Part shown: positions 52,781-62,432 of the stretch, piece by piece
Numbering within the stretch: position 1 is the first letter of the stretch
How the letters are laid out: every line of letters begins with the position of its first letter
NCBI GenBank assembly: GCA_964035575.1
Contig: OZ037841.1
Span: 248,001-312,000 of the forward strand
Origin: Rhynchopus sp. YZ270_cl-10
Lineage: Eukaryota > Euglenozoa > Diplonemea > Diplonemida > Diplonemidae
Reading direction: 5' to 3'
DNA length: 64,000 nt
The notes under the pieces: model-generated
Database searches by the model: none
The model's input: the letters and a program-made list of their open reading frames with translations, nothing else
Told to the model about the DNA's origin: nothing
Program-made: the position numbers and the translations under genes

Positions 52781-54254
52781 GTTGTGGTTGACCTAGGGTG
52801 GGGGGTGTGTGTGAATACTCTGATTCGTTTCACGATGAAAGCGAGGTTTAAAAACAAATATGGTTGAAAGACGTTGGGTCTAGAGGATGGGAATGCGTAC
52901 ATTGTATAGTGGGGTGCTTCGATTCGAGGCGTCCACAGCAGCATTCTGCACCGTGTTTGAGAAGAATCTGCTCCACATCTGCATGTTTTCTGCATCGCAA
53001 AGTGCAGTGTATCCCAAAATTCCCGAAGTTCACAACAGCGGAGTGCATGTTAGCATATACAATGGAGATACTGTACGCAGTCATCGCATAACAGAATGGG
53101 GGTAAGCAAAAGTGGGAAAGTAGGGAAAGGAAGGGGTTTGGTATTTTCCCCCGTTTTACAATTTACCCATTTTGAAATGTGAACGAAGTAAAAAAAGAAA
53201 AAAAGAAAAAGGACGCATTGGGGGAAAAAAATGCAATATATTTTTATAAAGTCATCCTTCCCCCTTCACAAAGAACAGAAGACACAGTGTACTTTGTATT
53301 GTCGCAAATGGTTTGAAAAAAAAAAATCCCTATTTTTTTGGCCAAACGCCCCCCCACCCCCACCCCCCACCCACACGACGGCAAAGTGGGTGACTTGACG
53401 TGTAGTTTTTTTTTTACTTGCGGTTTCGCCATGTTTCCCCATTGACTTACAACGGTGAAAGCACAAGTAAAAACCACATCAAAGTCATTTCCTTCATTCG
53501 TTGTGCACCCTCACCCACCCATCCACCCACCCCATTTATTGTGACAATGGCAAATTTTATCAGAAAGAAACGTGGGACGAACAAAAAGTTGAAATATAAC
53601 CCTCCATAACAGCGGAGCGAGCACATGCTAGACACTGTACAATGAGGCAAGAGGAGGCTGCAACAACAGTGTATGAGTAATCTTCCCTGCCCAAAAAAAA
53701 AACATAAATGAATAGAAAACTTAACACTCATCACACAAACCCCCATGGGAGAGGTTGTGGTGAAAACGCACACCTCAACCTGTTTGGTGAGGCGTGGCTC
53801 TGCAGCGCGGTTCGTTCCCAGAACCGCAGGTGTGTTCAAAATGTTTTTGCTTCTATTTTCCTCCTTCATTTCATGCGACAAAAAGAAAACTTGCCTCGCA
53901 TATTTAAAAGAAAAGCTTGTAAGAACCTCAAGGTGACCACACCCACATGATTTTGAACGTGCTACGAAATAGCGGTCAGGAACACCACAAAGAGGGCCGA
54001 TTCCACCCAAACCCCAACGTTTTATCCATCAGACAGTCTTCGCTAGATAGACATTTTATGAAAAGGCAGACTTGAAAACAAAGATAAGATGAACCTAAGC
54101 CTCTCGTTGCTTAGGTCACCTTGACAAAGGAAAGTAAGATGGCAATGCTTCGTGTGCATGCACATCTACAAAAGATTTAGGCAGAGTCGCTAGCCAAGGG
54201 GAAAATCGTAGCATCAGCCCAACACTTCATGCGGCCGTAGCTACTCTAAATTAG
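52781..54254. other. Intergenic region, no gene recognised
   Basis: 1.5 kb with short frames only. The patch at 52870-53060 has balanced composition and open frames of 72-78 codons on both strands, none with a recognisable domain. At 54085-54120 and 54137-54167 two different stem-loop family members stand side by side. Confidence 0.4.
54085..54120. repeat. Dispersed stem-loop motif, best copy
   Basis: AAGATGAACCTAAGCC-TCTCGTT-GCTTAGGTCACCTT; the 7-8 bp stem CCTAAGC/GCTTAGG is perfect. The AGATG/CATCT type (AGATGGCAATGC-TTCGTG-TGCATGCACATCT) follows at 54137-54167. Confidence 0.6.
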
Positions 54255-55080
54255 TTTTAACCCTTAGCCAACGAGCAACCCGTACAGGGGTTGTTTTTTT
54301 TGGGGGTTTTATGAAGAACACCAGTAAACAAATTTTTTTTTTGGACTTTTTGATCGATTTTTTTTATGTTGAAAAGATTTGTCACGAAACGTTCCAAAAA
54401 ACATGTTTTCGGGAGAAAAAAAACAACCACATATTTGGTAGGCAGCGTCAGGGATTGTCTCCCCCAAACACTGAAAGTTGATGCTATTTTCTGGTTTTTG
54501 GGTTGGTGTCCAAGGCCCAACCAAGGCCCCAAAAAATGTCAAAAATATGTTATTTGTCACATACGAGCAAAAATAAAGCAATTGCGGGGTCGCACGACCT
54601 CCCATTCGTAACACAGCCACCCTCACACCAACAGGACTTTCACCTCCTTTTCACTGTTTTTCACTGGTTTTGACTGCTTTTGACTGTTTTGACCGGTTTT
54701 CACTGTTTTTCACTATTTTTTGTTCCTCTCAGGCTGTTCATACAACTTCTACTCCATATTTCTGACCGATTTTTTTTTTATTGATGTCATTTGCTCTCGA
54801 TCTTTCAAATAACGCCATTTTCGAGTTCCGGTTTTGCACACATATTTCGTCAGAGGACTGCGGGAGCTATTTTTCTCGAATTTTTGGGTGTTTTTTCCCA
54901 AGCATTTTGGATTTTTACAAAATATTTTTTTTTCCCACCTGAATTAGCTGGGTGTTGGGAGGTGTTGGGAGGTGTTGGGAGGTGTTGGGGGGCGTTGGGG
55001 GGTGTTGGCGGGCGTTGGGAGGTGAGGCACTTTTTTTCCCACCGGCGTGAGCCTTTTTCTCGTTGGTGAAGTTTTTTAAA

Positions 55081-55150
55081 CACCTGCATTGTCATTTCCG
55101 GAATCCGTCCTCGCTGTGGTGGGGTCAATTTGCCGAAATGGACAAGTTCT
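55081..55150 (+). repeat. 65-bp motif M65, copy d
   Basis: CGGAATCCGTCC, GTGGTGGGGTCAATTTGCCG and AAATGGACAAGTTCT, as in the nested element at 41894-43319, and again directly followed by a satellite. Confidence 0.8.
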
Positions 55151-55181
55151 GAGTACATACGTGATCAATTTTCTCACACTG

Positions 55182-55456
55182 CACAGTATACACAGTATAC
55201 ACAGTATACACAGTATACACAGTATACACAGTATACACAGTATACACAGTATACACAGTATACACAGTATACACAGTATACACAGTATACACAGTATACA
55301 CAGTATACACAGTATACACAGTATACACAGTATACACAGTATACACAGTATACACAGTATACACAGTATACACAGTATACACAGTATACACAGTATACAC
55401 AGTATACACAGTATACACAGTATACACAGTATACACAGTATACACAGTACAGTACA
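55182..55456 (+). repeat. 9-bp satellite (CAGTATACA)n, second array
   Basis: About 29 perfect copies, same unit and orientation as 42294-42586. Confidence 0.97.
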
Positions 55457-55480
55457 GTTCTCGTTTTTGGTCAATTTCCG

Positions 55481-56130
55481 CACAGTACACAGTACACAGT
55501 ACACAGTACACAGTACACAGTACACAGTACACAGTACACAGTACACAGTACACAGTACACAGTACACAGTACACAGTACACAGTACACAGTACACAGTAC
55601 ACAGTACACAGTACACAGTACACAGTACACAGTACACAGTACACAGTACACAGTACACAGTACACAGTACACAGTACACAGTACACAGTACACAGTACAC
55701 AGTACACAGTACACAGTACACAGTACACAGTACACAGTACACAGTACACAGTACACAGTACACAGTACACAGTACACAGTACACAGTACACAGTACACAG
55801 TACACAGTACACAGTACACAGTACACAGTACACAGTACACAGTACACAGTACACAGTACACAGTACACAGTACACAGTACACAGTACACAGTACACAGTA
55901 CACAGTACACAGTACACAGTACACAGTACACAGTACACAGTACACAGTACACAGTACACAGTACACAGTACACAGTACACAGTACACAGTACACAGTACA
56001 CAGTACACAGTACACAGTACACAGTACACAGTACACAGTACACAGTACACAGTACACAGTACACAGTACACAGTACACAGTACACAGTACACAGTACACA
56101 GTACACAGTACACAGTACACAGTACACAGT
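55481..56130 (+). repeat. 7-bp satellite (CACAGTA)n
   Basis: About 93 perfect copies. The lead-in GGTCAATTTCCGCACAGTAC is the counterpart of the lead-in GATCAATTTCCTCACAGTAT of the 9-bp array; the 7-bp unit equals the 9-bp unit minus TA. Confidence 0.97.
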
Positions 56131-56286
56131 AGCAGTACAGCACCAGAGGTTGGGATTTTCCCTTGGAGGGCGTCTAAATTAATACATTTTTCGCTTTTTT
56201 CCCAAATTTCCACTTTGCCTTTGCCACTATTTTTTTGTTTGACTTGGAACCGGGACCCCACCCTGGAACCCCCTCCAGAAGGGGGT

Positions 56287-57020
56287 ACAGAACACCAGGG
56301 GAGGAGCTTGGGGGTTAAATCGGGTCAGATTGACCCGATTTCCTTCGGCCCCATGGAAAAAAACGGGTCAGGGCAAAAAAAAAAAAAAAACTATAGATTT
56401 TTGAGGGGAAAATCCAAAAAATAGGGTACTCTACTTGTCGCATGAGGGGGTCTGAGAAGGATGAGGAACTACTATGTGACCCCACCGCGACGAGCACGAA
56501 GCTCAATGAAGGCAGAATGCCCTCAAACGCGCGCTCCACCCCGATCAAACCCGAACCCAAGAGGGATGCCGAACTCGACCTAGCCGTTGGTTACTGGCGC
56601 GAGCTGACGATCCAGATATTGGATCAACTCGCTGGGTGACACACCAAAAGAGGGGCTCAGACAGTGACAAGTGTTGCCGGGGATACGGAACGCCCTCCGA
56701 CGTTTGCTCGAAGGGTACACCTGCCCAGAGAGAGTACCTGAACTGGCGAGGGCCTACACACACATTCCACACCTCCATTGCGCAACCCTACCTTGATGAC
56801 CTCATCGCCAGTGTCAAGGGCAACATGCATTCCGCGGGGATGGTGCAACACTTGTGTATCATCAACGTGTGAAACGCGCCTTCTCATTCTGCATGTGTTT
56901 GTCTTCACAAGAGCTTTTCCGCCGAAGGCGGAAAAGCTCGGGACCTGACCCGATTTAACAGAATTTGACCCGATTTTGCCCCAAACCCATATTCCAAGCT
57001 CCTGCCCTGCAGAACACCCT
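56287..57020. other. Inner inverted-repeat segment with a G/C-balanced core
   Basis: Imperfect inverted ends share GGAGCTTGG and AAATCGGGTCA. The core 56443-56872 is far less AT-rich than its surroundings. It holds two overlapping plus-strand frames of 65 and 78 codons (ending W-R-E-L-T-I-Q-I-L-D-Q-L-A-G and Q-H-L-C-I-I-N-V). They could be a small captured gene or relic exons, but I recognise no family. Confidence 0.35.
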
Positions 57021-57888
57021 CAAAAAAAAAAAATATCCCAAAATTCGGGCTAAATTGGAGGGGTGTTGGGAGGTGTTGGGAGGTGTTGGGAGGCGTTGGG
57101 AGGGTTTGCCGTTTTTTGCAAATCAGGTGGATTTTCAAAAAAAATCCAAAAAATAAATAATCAAAAGTTCTGCTCAAAATCTTTCAATTGCGACCAGAAT
57201 CGGTCAAAAAGTCGTTGCCCTTCACATTTTGCCTCTTGGAGAGCCTGGACCCCCAAAAACAAAAAAAAACACACCCAAAAATCCCTTCGTTGGCTAAGGG
57301 TTAACGCTGTTGCAACAGAATGAACAACAACAAAAAAAAAAACAAAAAAAAAACGAAAATTTCTCACATCTAAAAAATAAAAAAAAAAATTGTAGGATTG
57401 TTGGCTCCTAAGTCTCTTAGTCACCCAGGAGGGGGAAAAAAGTGAAGTTGATAAGTGCAAAACGCCTGAGACGTACGCACCGACGTTCCGTTGGGTTTAT
57501 TTGAAACCCCAGAGAGTGTTTGCATAGGATGTCATTACACTTTCGAGAAGCGCGAAAAAAAAAATTTTTAAAAATCAAATGGAAAGCTCTATGTCCCCAC
57601 CCCCCTTCTCCCTTTCTCCACCCACCCACCCACCCCCTCCCTACCCAGTGCAACTTCGACACCTTATCCCACTGTCTCCACTGCAGAGTTGCGCATCCCC
57701 GACATCATCTCGCCACTGTGTAGAGGGCTGAGACCTTCCCCCCTTATTTCGATTTATGTCGTTCCCCTGAGAGACGAACAAAAGTGTCTTGCAAATACAA
57801 TGTCCCTTGACAAGTGTACCTAAAGCGCGAATAAACTAGGGGGGCGTGATGTGCCGCAGTGTTGCGTGGTTGCTACCATGCGCTTCCT

Positions 57889-59222
57889 TCAGACCTTCTT
57901 CGTCGCGAGCTCGCAAGGGTTGTAGTGCATGGCTGTGGGCTCTGCTAGGTAGGACACAACAAGCTCGTACTTTGGCACTGTGATGGTCGCCTCTGCGTCT
58001 CTGTTGAGGAAAGAAGGTGAAAGAAATTATGTACAATGTACTACAGGATGGGGCAAAACGCAAGGCAGAGATTTTTGCATCCCAAAAGCCTGGTGGGAAT
58101 GACATACCTGGGCATGATCGTCTTGCAGCCAAGCTCGTTGCTGGTGATGACGTCGACTTTGATGTTGTAGTGGTTTGCTGCCGCGACAAGGGTGACGTGG
58201 TCACCCCACATATTCCCTGACAGCATGTCTTTGCAGTAGTCAGCGAGATCGACCTCCACGAAGTTGACGTATACGTCTTTGTTGCGTTTGATGTAGTCCA
58301 TCACCTCCTTGCGCACCTCGCCGTGCAGGTTGTCGTCGCCCTTCACACAGTGCGCAATCGAGCGGAACTGGCAGTGGCCGTCCTGCGCTACCTGCACCTC
58401 CACGTAGCCACGCTCCTTGAGACGCTGCTGCAGACGCGCCTTCTCCTCATCCGTCTCACTCTTGTCCCTCACACCCGCCGCAAGCGACTGCGCAATCGCC
58501 ACCTCCAGCTGCTTCTCAAAGGCAGCTGCAGTCGCCTCCTCCGGCGGCTCTTTCCACTGATTCGTCTTCTGCTCAGTGTCGTGCCAATACACGAACCCCT
58601 TCTTCGAGACATGCTTCTCATACTGCTCAATGGTGTCCGGCAGCTCGGGCCCTAGGTTATGCTCGACCCCTGCGACGTCAAAGAGCAGACGCATCAAAGG
58701 GTATATCGCGTACTGCGGCGACTGCATCGGGATCTTGAAGGTGCGTGCCACTCCGGTGCCTGCGTCTGATATCAGATGCACATACGCGCGGGAGCACTCC
58801 GGGAAGACCCGCGTCGCCTTGTTGTAGACGACCACTGTCTCCGGGGTGGTGTGGTGCGTCGGCAGCACGATGCCCTTCGCTGTGGCATGCTTCTTGAGGG
58901 CAATGGGCTGCTCGCTGGTTGCGTTGAGTGTAAGCGTGGCGTGCGCCTTATCCCACACCACATCAGGTTCACCTTGGTACGGTATCCGCGGACCCAACTC
59001 TCGAATATTCCTTTCATACACGACAGGCCAGATACGTCGTGTACCGTCATGTACAAGTGCATGGTACGTCCCATCGGGGTTGTTGTCCAACAGCGTCACC
59101 TTCCACCACACCCCCTTCTTGTCCTTCGACTCGTATTTGTCCTCCGCATTTATCTCGTAGTTCTTCCGCTCCGCCTTCGCCTTCTTTGCCTGCGGCACGG
59201 TCTCGGTCTCCTGCGCTACCAT
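57889..59222 (-). CDS. OTU-family deubiquitinase-like protein, two exons
   Basis: Exon 1 58108-59222, intron 58001-58107 (107 nt, GTATGT...CAACAG, phase 2), exon 2 57889-58000; 408 residues. From the N-terminus: a Tudor/agenet-like segment (about 25-75), an unidentified middle region, a WW-like segment (about 201-229, F-V-Y-W-H-D-T-E-Q-K-T-N-Q-W-K-E-P, first Trp missing), a ubiquitin-interacting-motif-like helix (about 236-250, L-E-V-A-I-A-Q-S-L), then the OTU peptidase: D281-G-H-C284-Q-F-R-S-I with the nucleophile Cys284, and Y-L-A-E-P-T-A-M-H397-Y-N399, supplying the general-base His and a polar partner from exon 2. It is expected to hydrolyse ubiquitin chains in the cytosol or nucleus. Missing the intron would cost the catalytic His. 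Confidence 0.87.
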
Positions 59223-59557
59223 CGTGTGTTTTGTGGAGGGGGAGGGGGAGGGTGGTCAGGGGGGGCGCCCCCCCTCGTTCCTGTGTGTGGGGTGGTGGTG
59301 GTTGGTGGGGTCGTGGAGAATGCGGGAGGGTTTTGGGTTTGTCATGAAAAAAGTGGTGAAATGGGTCTATAGTGTACGCAATGCAAATCTGTCACTACAT
59401 TTTCACGTAATGCATGCAGGTAAACGGTAAAACGTTTGCTTAACTTAGGGCCACCACGCACCGCCTTTCCCCTCTGACAATCTCTCCATTTTACAAACAG
59501 CTCATCTTTTTTGTACATCCCCCCCGGGACTTCCTTACCACCTCTCTCTTCCCCTTT
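59223..59557. other. Spacer between the OTU and GH18 genes
   Basis: 335 bp, G-rich near the OTU start (GGGGGCGCCCCCCC palindrome at about 59260) and C-rich near the GH18 stop. It must hold the 3' end of the GH18 transcript and the OTU promoter. No other feature seen. Confidence 0.5.
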
Positions 59558-60571
59558 TCACAGCTCCTCCTCCTCAACCACCCGCCCTGTTGCTTCGCTG
59601 ATGCGTTCTAACAATGAAGCGCCACGTTTCATGCCACGTGCCTCATTGTCAAATGCGTCCTGACCAATCTCCCATATCATGAGCCCACCTAGGTTGTGTT
59701 CAGAGGCAAGCTTTGCTTTGGCGGCAAGGGTGCTGCGGCCGTTGAAGTAGTCGTCACCGATTTGGTCCGTGGAGTCTGCAGGGGTGTGTTGGCGGTAGAG
59801 GTCCTCATAGGTTTTCCAGTCGCCGGAGTGGATGTTGCGGCTGTAGAAGGGCAGGCCGAGACACACCTTGTCCATGTGCAGTCCTGCTGCCTTAGCAGTT
59901 TGTATGGTAGAAACAGCCAGCCCCATAGTAGAATGCTTGCCGTTCTGGTCGTAGCTCATTGCTAATAGAGCGTCAACGTTGTGCTGCAGTTTTGCCATTT
60001 CTTTCTCTTGGCGGCCATCTGGGTAGTAAGCGACGGTGATCGTTTTTGATGGAAAGAGTGTCCGCGTTTCGGAGACCAAAGAAGCAAGGCCGGCCCACTC
60101 CTTTGCGTTTCGTGGGTATTCCCAGTTGTAGTCAACGCCGTCGAGTTGTTTGTCATTGAGGAGGGTCGAGAGGGCGGAGAGAAAGCGCTTCCGTTTGGAA
60201 GGTGTGGTTGCCATGTCAGGGAAGCCTGCGGTGCGGGAGTTCCCGCCGAAGGAAATGAGGAGTTTCATGCCTGTAGCGGTGCGGGCTGTGTGTGCGTAGC
60301 GCAGTGCGCTGTCTGAGGGGAATCGGTCCATTGCGCTGAGTGCTCCATCGGTAGTGATCTCCAGAGAGAAGATAATAAGGTGCGACACATGCTCCCCCAG
60401 GGCCGTCCAGCGGTAGCTCTGCTCCTCTTCGGGCCAGCGGAGGAACCGCCACTCCGGGAGGTACCCGTACACTGCAAGGGGTGTGCCGGATGAGGGCGTT
60501 GCTGCTGTCGCGAGGCCTTCGATGGCACCGTTCCCTATGAAGACGAGAAGCAGAAATGTCAAAATGTGCAT
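59558..60571 (-). CDS. Secreted glycoside hydrolase family 18 (chitinase-like) protein
   Basis: 337 residues, ATG at 60571 opening a signal peptide (MHILTFLLLVFIGNGAIEGL). GH18 barrel strands are visible: V-Y-G-Y-L-P-E-W, H-L-I-I-F-S, M-K-L-L-I-S-F-G-G (S-x-G-G motif), L-D-G-V-D-Y-N-W-E-Y-P (residues 143-153), L-A-M-S-Y-D-Q-N and G-G-L-M-I-W-E-I-G-Q-D. Glu151 is the expected catalytic acid. The usual D-x-x-D-x-D-x-E has Asn at 149 in place of the last Asp, which normally orients the substrate acetamido group. The protein may therefore be slower, act on another N-acetyl-hexosamine glycan, or be lectin-like. No binding module and no intron. The acidic C-terminus E-E-E-E-L follows the barrel. 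Confidence 0.9.
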   Translation of the reverse strand: MHILTFLLLVFIGNGAIEGLATAATPSSGTPLAVYGYLPEWRFLRWPEEEQSYRWTALGEHVSHLIIFSLEITTDGALSAMDRFPSDSALRYAHTARTATGMKLLISFGGNSRTAGFPDMATTPSKRKRFLSALSTLLNDKQLDGVDYNWEYPRNAKEWAGLASLVSETRTLFPSKTITVAYYPDGRQEKEMAKLQHNVDALLAMSYDQNGKHSTMGLAVSTIQTAKAAGLHMDKVCLGLPFYSRNIHSGDWKTYEDLYRQHTPADSTDQIGDDYFNGRSTLAAKAKLASEHNLGGLMIWEIGQDAFDNEARGMKRGASLLERISEATGRVVEEEEL

Positions 60572-61853
60572 TTTTTTTGGGGGGGGATGGCAGCGGTGGA
60601 GAAGAGTGTTTGGGTCGGTACCCTGATAAGATTGTATAGGAGGGATTGCAGAAGAGTAGGAATGACCCAGAGAAGTTGGAAGTGCAACAATGCCGTTTCA
60701 TAGGCAATAGAGACTGCGTGAAGGTGGCAGCTCAGAGAAAAACCAGCAAGAAACCCGCTTTTTTTTTTGGACCCGATTTCACAAAAAAAAAAAAAAAAAA
60801 ATGGCCCCCGAGAGAAGACCGCCCCCCCGATTTCGGGAAAGCCCTAAAAGAATAGAGAACGTAGTTGAAAGTGCAAAACCGCCTTTTTTAAAGGTTGTAT
60901 GCAAAAATAGGTCCCACCACACAACAAAAAGACACACGACACACATCCCTGACTAACAAGGAGAAAGCAGGGGAGAAACTAGCAAAAGAGATACAACTCC
61001 TGCAAGAAGATGACCTTTACCACTCTTTCAAAAAAAATAAAAAGCTATAACTAAAAGGAGACAAAAGGGTTCGACCACTGTTTTTCGGGCCCTGTTTCTT
61101 GCCAAAAAAACGACCACATAATGGAGAAAAAGTTGACAGTTGAATACACCTTTCCCAGACAATCGGTGGACTAACACAAAGCGAGCAAACCTTCAAAATG
61201 TGATCTCACTCCTGTGCGCCACAACTGTGTGGGAAGGGGGGAAACACTCAGTCTAGAACAGAGGAGACAAACGGTCGTAAGGCACTTTTTTTTTATTGCC
61301 GCTCGTAGGAGAACAACGATAGCATGACTGGTGCTCCGGGAGGGGTCGATATTGACAGGTCGCTGACACAGGGACTCTATACACACACCCTGATATTGAC
61401 ACGTCGCTGACAGGTCGTTGACCGACTTCCGAAAGCACTAATGACATGAACATTTTTTTGCCCCTAGTTTTTTTTTACTCCCAGTGGGCTGGCAGATTTA
61501 GGGGGTACGAAGGTGGTTTTTCTTTTGCCAAAAAAAGACCACCAAAAAAACATAGAAAAAAAACTTAAGCCTTTATGCTTAGGAGAATGGAGGCTCTGGT
61601 CCAAAAAAAAAACAAACTGCAACATACGAAAATGGCCGAGTGAAATGAAGGAGAAACTTGCTACTCTTACTCCTCTGTTCTCTCGACAGCAATTTTATCG
61701 TTTTTTTTTTGGCAGAGACTCATTTTTTAGTTGAGTTGGTAATCAAAAAATAAAGAAAGTGGGAAAAACAAGAAGTTGAAAGTACAAAGCGCCTCACAAA
61801 AGAAAGAAAAATTTGTACGAGATGCTTCGTCATCATCTGGAAGAAATAGAATA
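60572..61853. other. Intergenic region, no gene recognised
   Basis: AT-rich with long A and T tracts. Two direct copies of GATATTGACA-GTCGCTGACA lie at about 61348-61410. 61563-61586 is a diverged CTTAAGCC...GCTTAGG hairpin and 61820-61841 an AGATG-CTTCG-CATCT hairpin. The phrase GAAGTTGAAAGTGCAAA-CGCCT recurs at 57440, 60865 and 61770. Confidence 0.4.
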
Positions 61854-61966
61854 CAGTAGGACAAGTGATATTGGCGACCATCAATAAAAGAAAAGGTCGC
61901 CAATTGCAAGAAAAAATCCCCCAAAATCCGCCAATTATTTAGTCGCCAAGTTTCTTTGTCCTACTG
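61854..61966. mobile_element. Tc1/mariner-like MITE, TA-flanked, 113 bp
   Basis: Ends CAGTAGGACAAG / CTTTGTCCTACTG, TA on both sides, TTGGCGACC/GGTCGCC interior. Short relative of 17018-17466. Confidence 0.7.
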
Positions 61967-61968
61967 TA

Positions 61969-62432
61969 CCCTTTTCTCCCAGTCCTATGTGTTCTCCCCT
62001 CTTCCACAGTTTGGTGGCAGCCGCCGGTCGATGACCGATCGACCGCAATTTTTTTTTGCTAGAATGACGGAAAGAAAACGGAGTTAGCAGGCGGTGGGGG
62101 AGGAAACAGAAAAACAAAAAACAAAAAAAAACTTTTTTTTGAGAAGAGGAGAAACTCCCCTTTGACAAAATGAGAGAGATAAAGAGACCACGCTATATTT
62201 CATAAAACGCACTGACTTTTCTCCGCTCTTTTTTTCCTTTTCCCTTTTTTTTTTCCTCGCTATCCTTCCCTTTTCTCCCTCTGCTGGGGCTAGTTTTGCG
62301 TTTATTTTTGATGAAGAACAGCAATTGTATGGTTACCATCTACCAACAATAGCTATCAATCACCACACCGATCCTATACCAGGATTCTTTTTCAGGTCAT
62401 TTCGTGGACTAAGTCCCACCTTCCTTTCATGC
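61969..62432. other. Spacer 3' of the aldehyde dehydrogenase gene
   Basis: Pyrimidine-rich and A-rich tracts. Contains CGGTCGATGACCGATCGACCG, a short palindrome at about 62022. No gene seen. Confidence 0.45.

Larger units (their letters stand above)
54259..57300. mobile_element. piggyBac-like non-autonomous element, TTAA-flanked, 3042 bp
   Basis: Bounded by TTAA at 54255-54258 and 57301-57304. Terminal inverted repeats start CCCTTAGCCAACGA and end TCGTTGGCTAAGGG; looser inverted similarity continues for over 100 bp (GACTTTTTGACCGAT region). TTAA duplication with CCC-starting ends is the piggyBac signature. No transposase frame is recognisable. The interior carries motif M65, a 9-bp and a 7-bp satellite, GGTGTTGGGA minisatellites at both sides (54955-55020 and 57060-57105), and an inner inverted-repeat segment. 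Confidence 0.8.

Noticed and set aside
55089-56261. Long open frames (350-380 codons) on both strands
   Set aside because: They are translations of the 9-bp and 7-bp satellites (H-S-I, Q-Y-T, C-V-L-C-T-V patterns), open in several frames at once.
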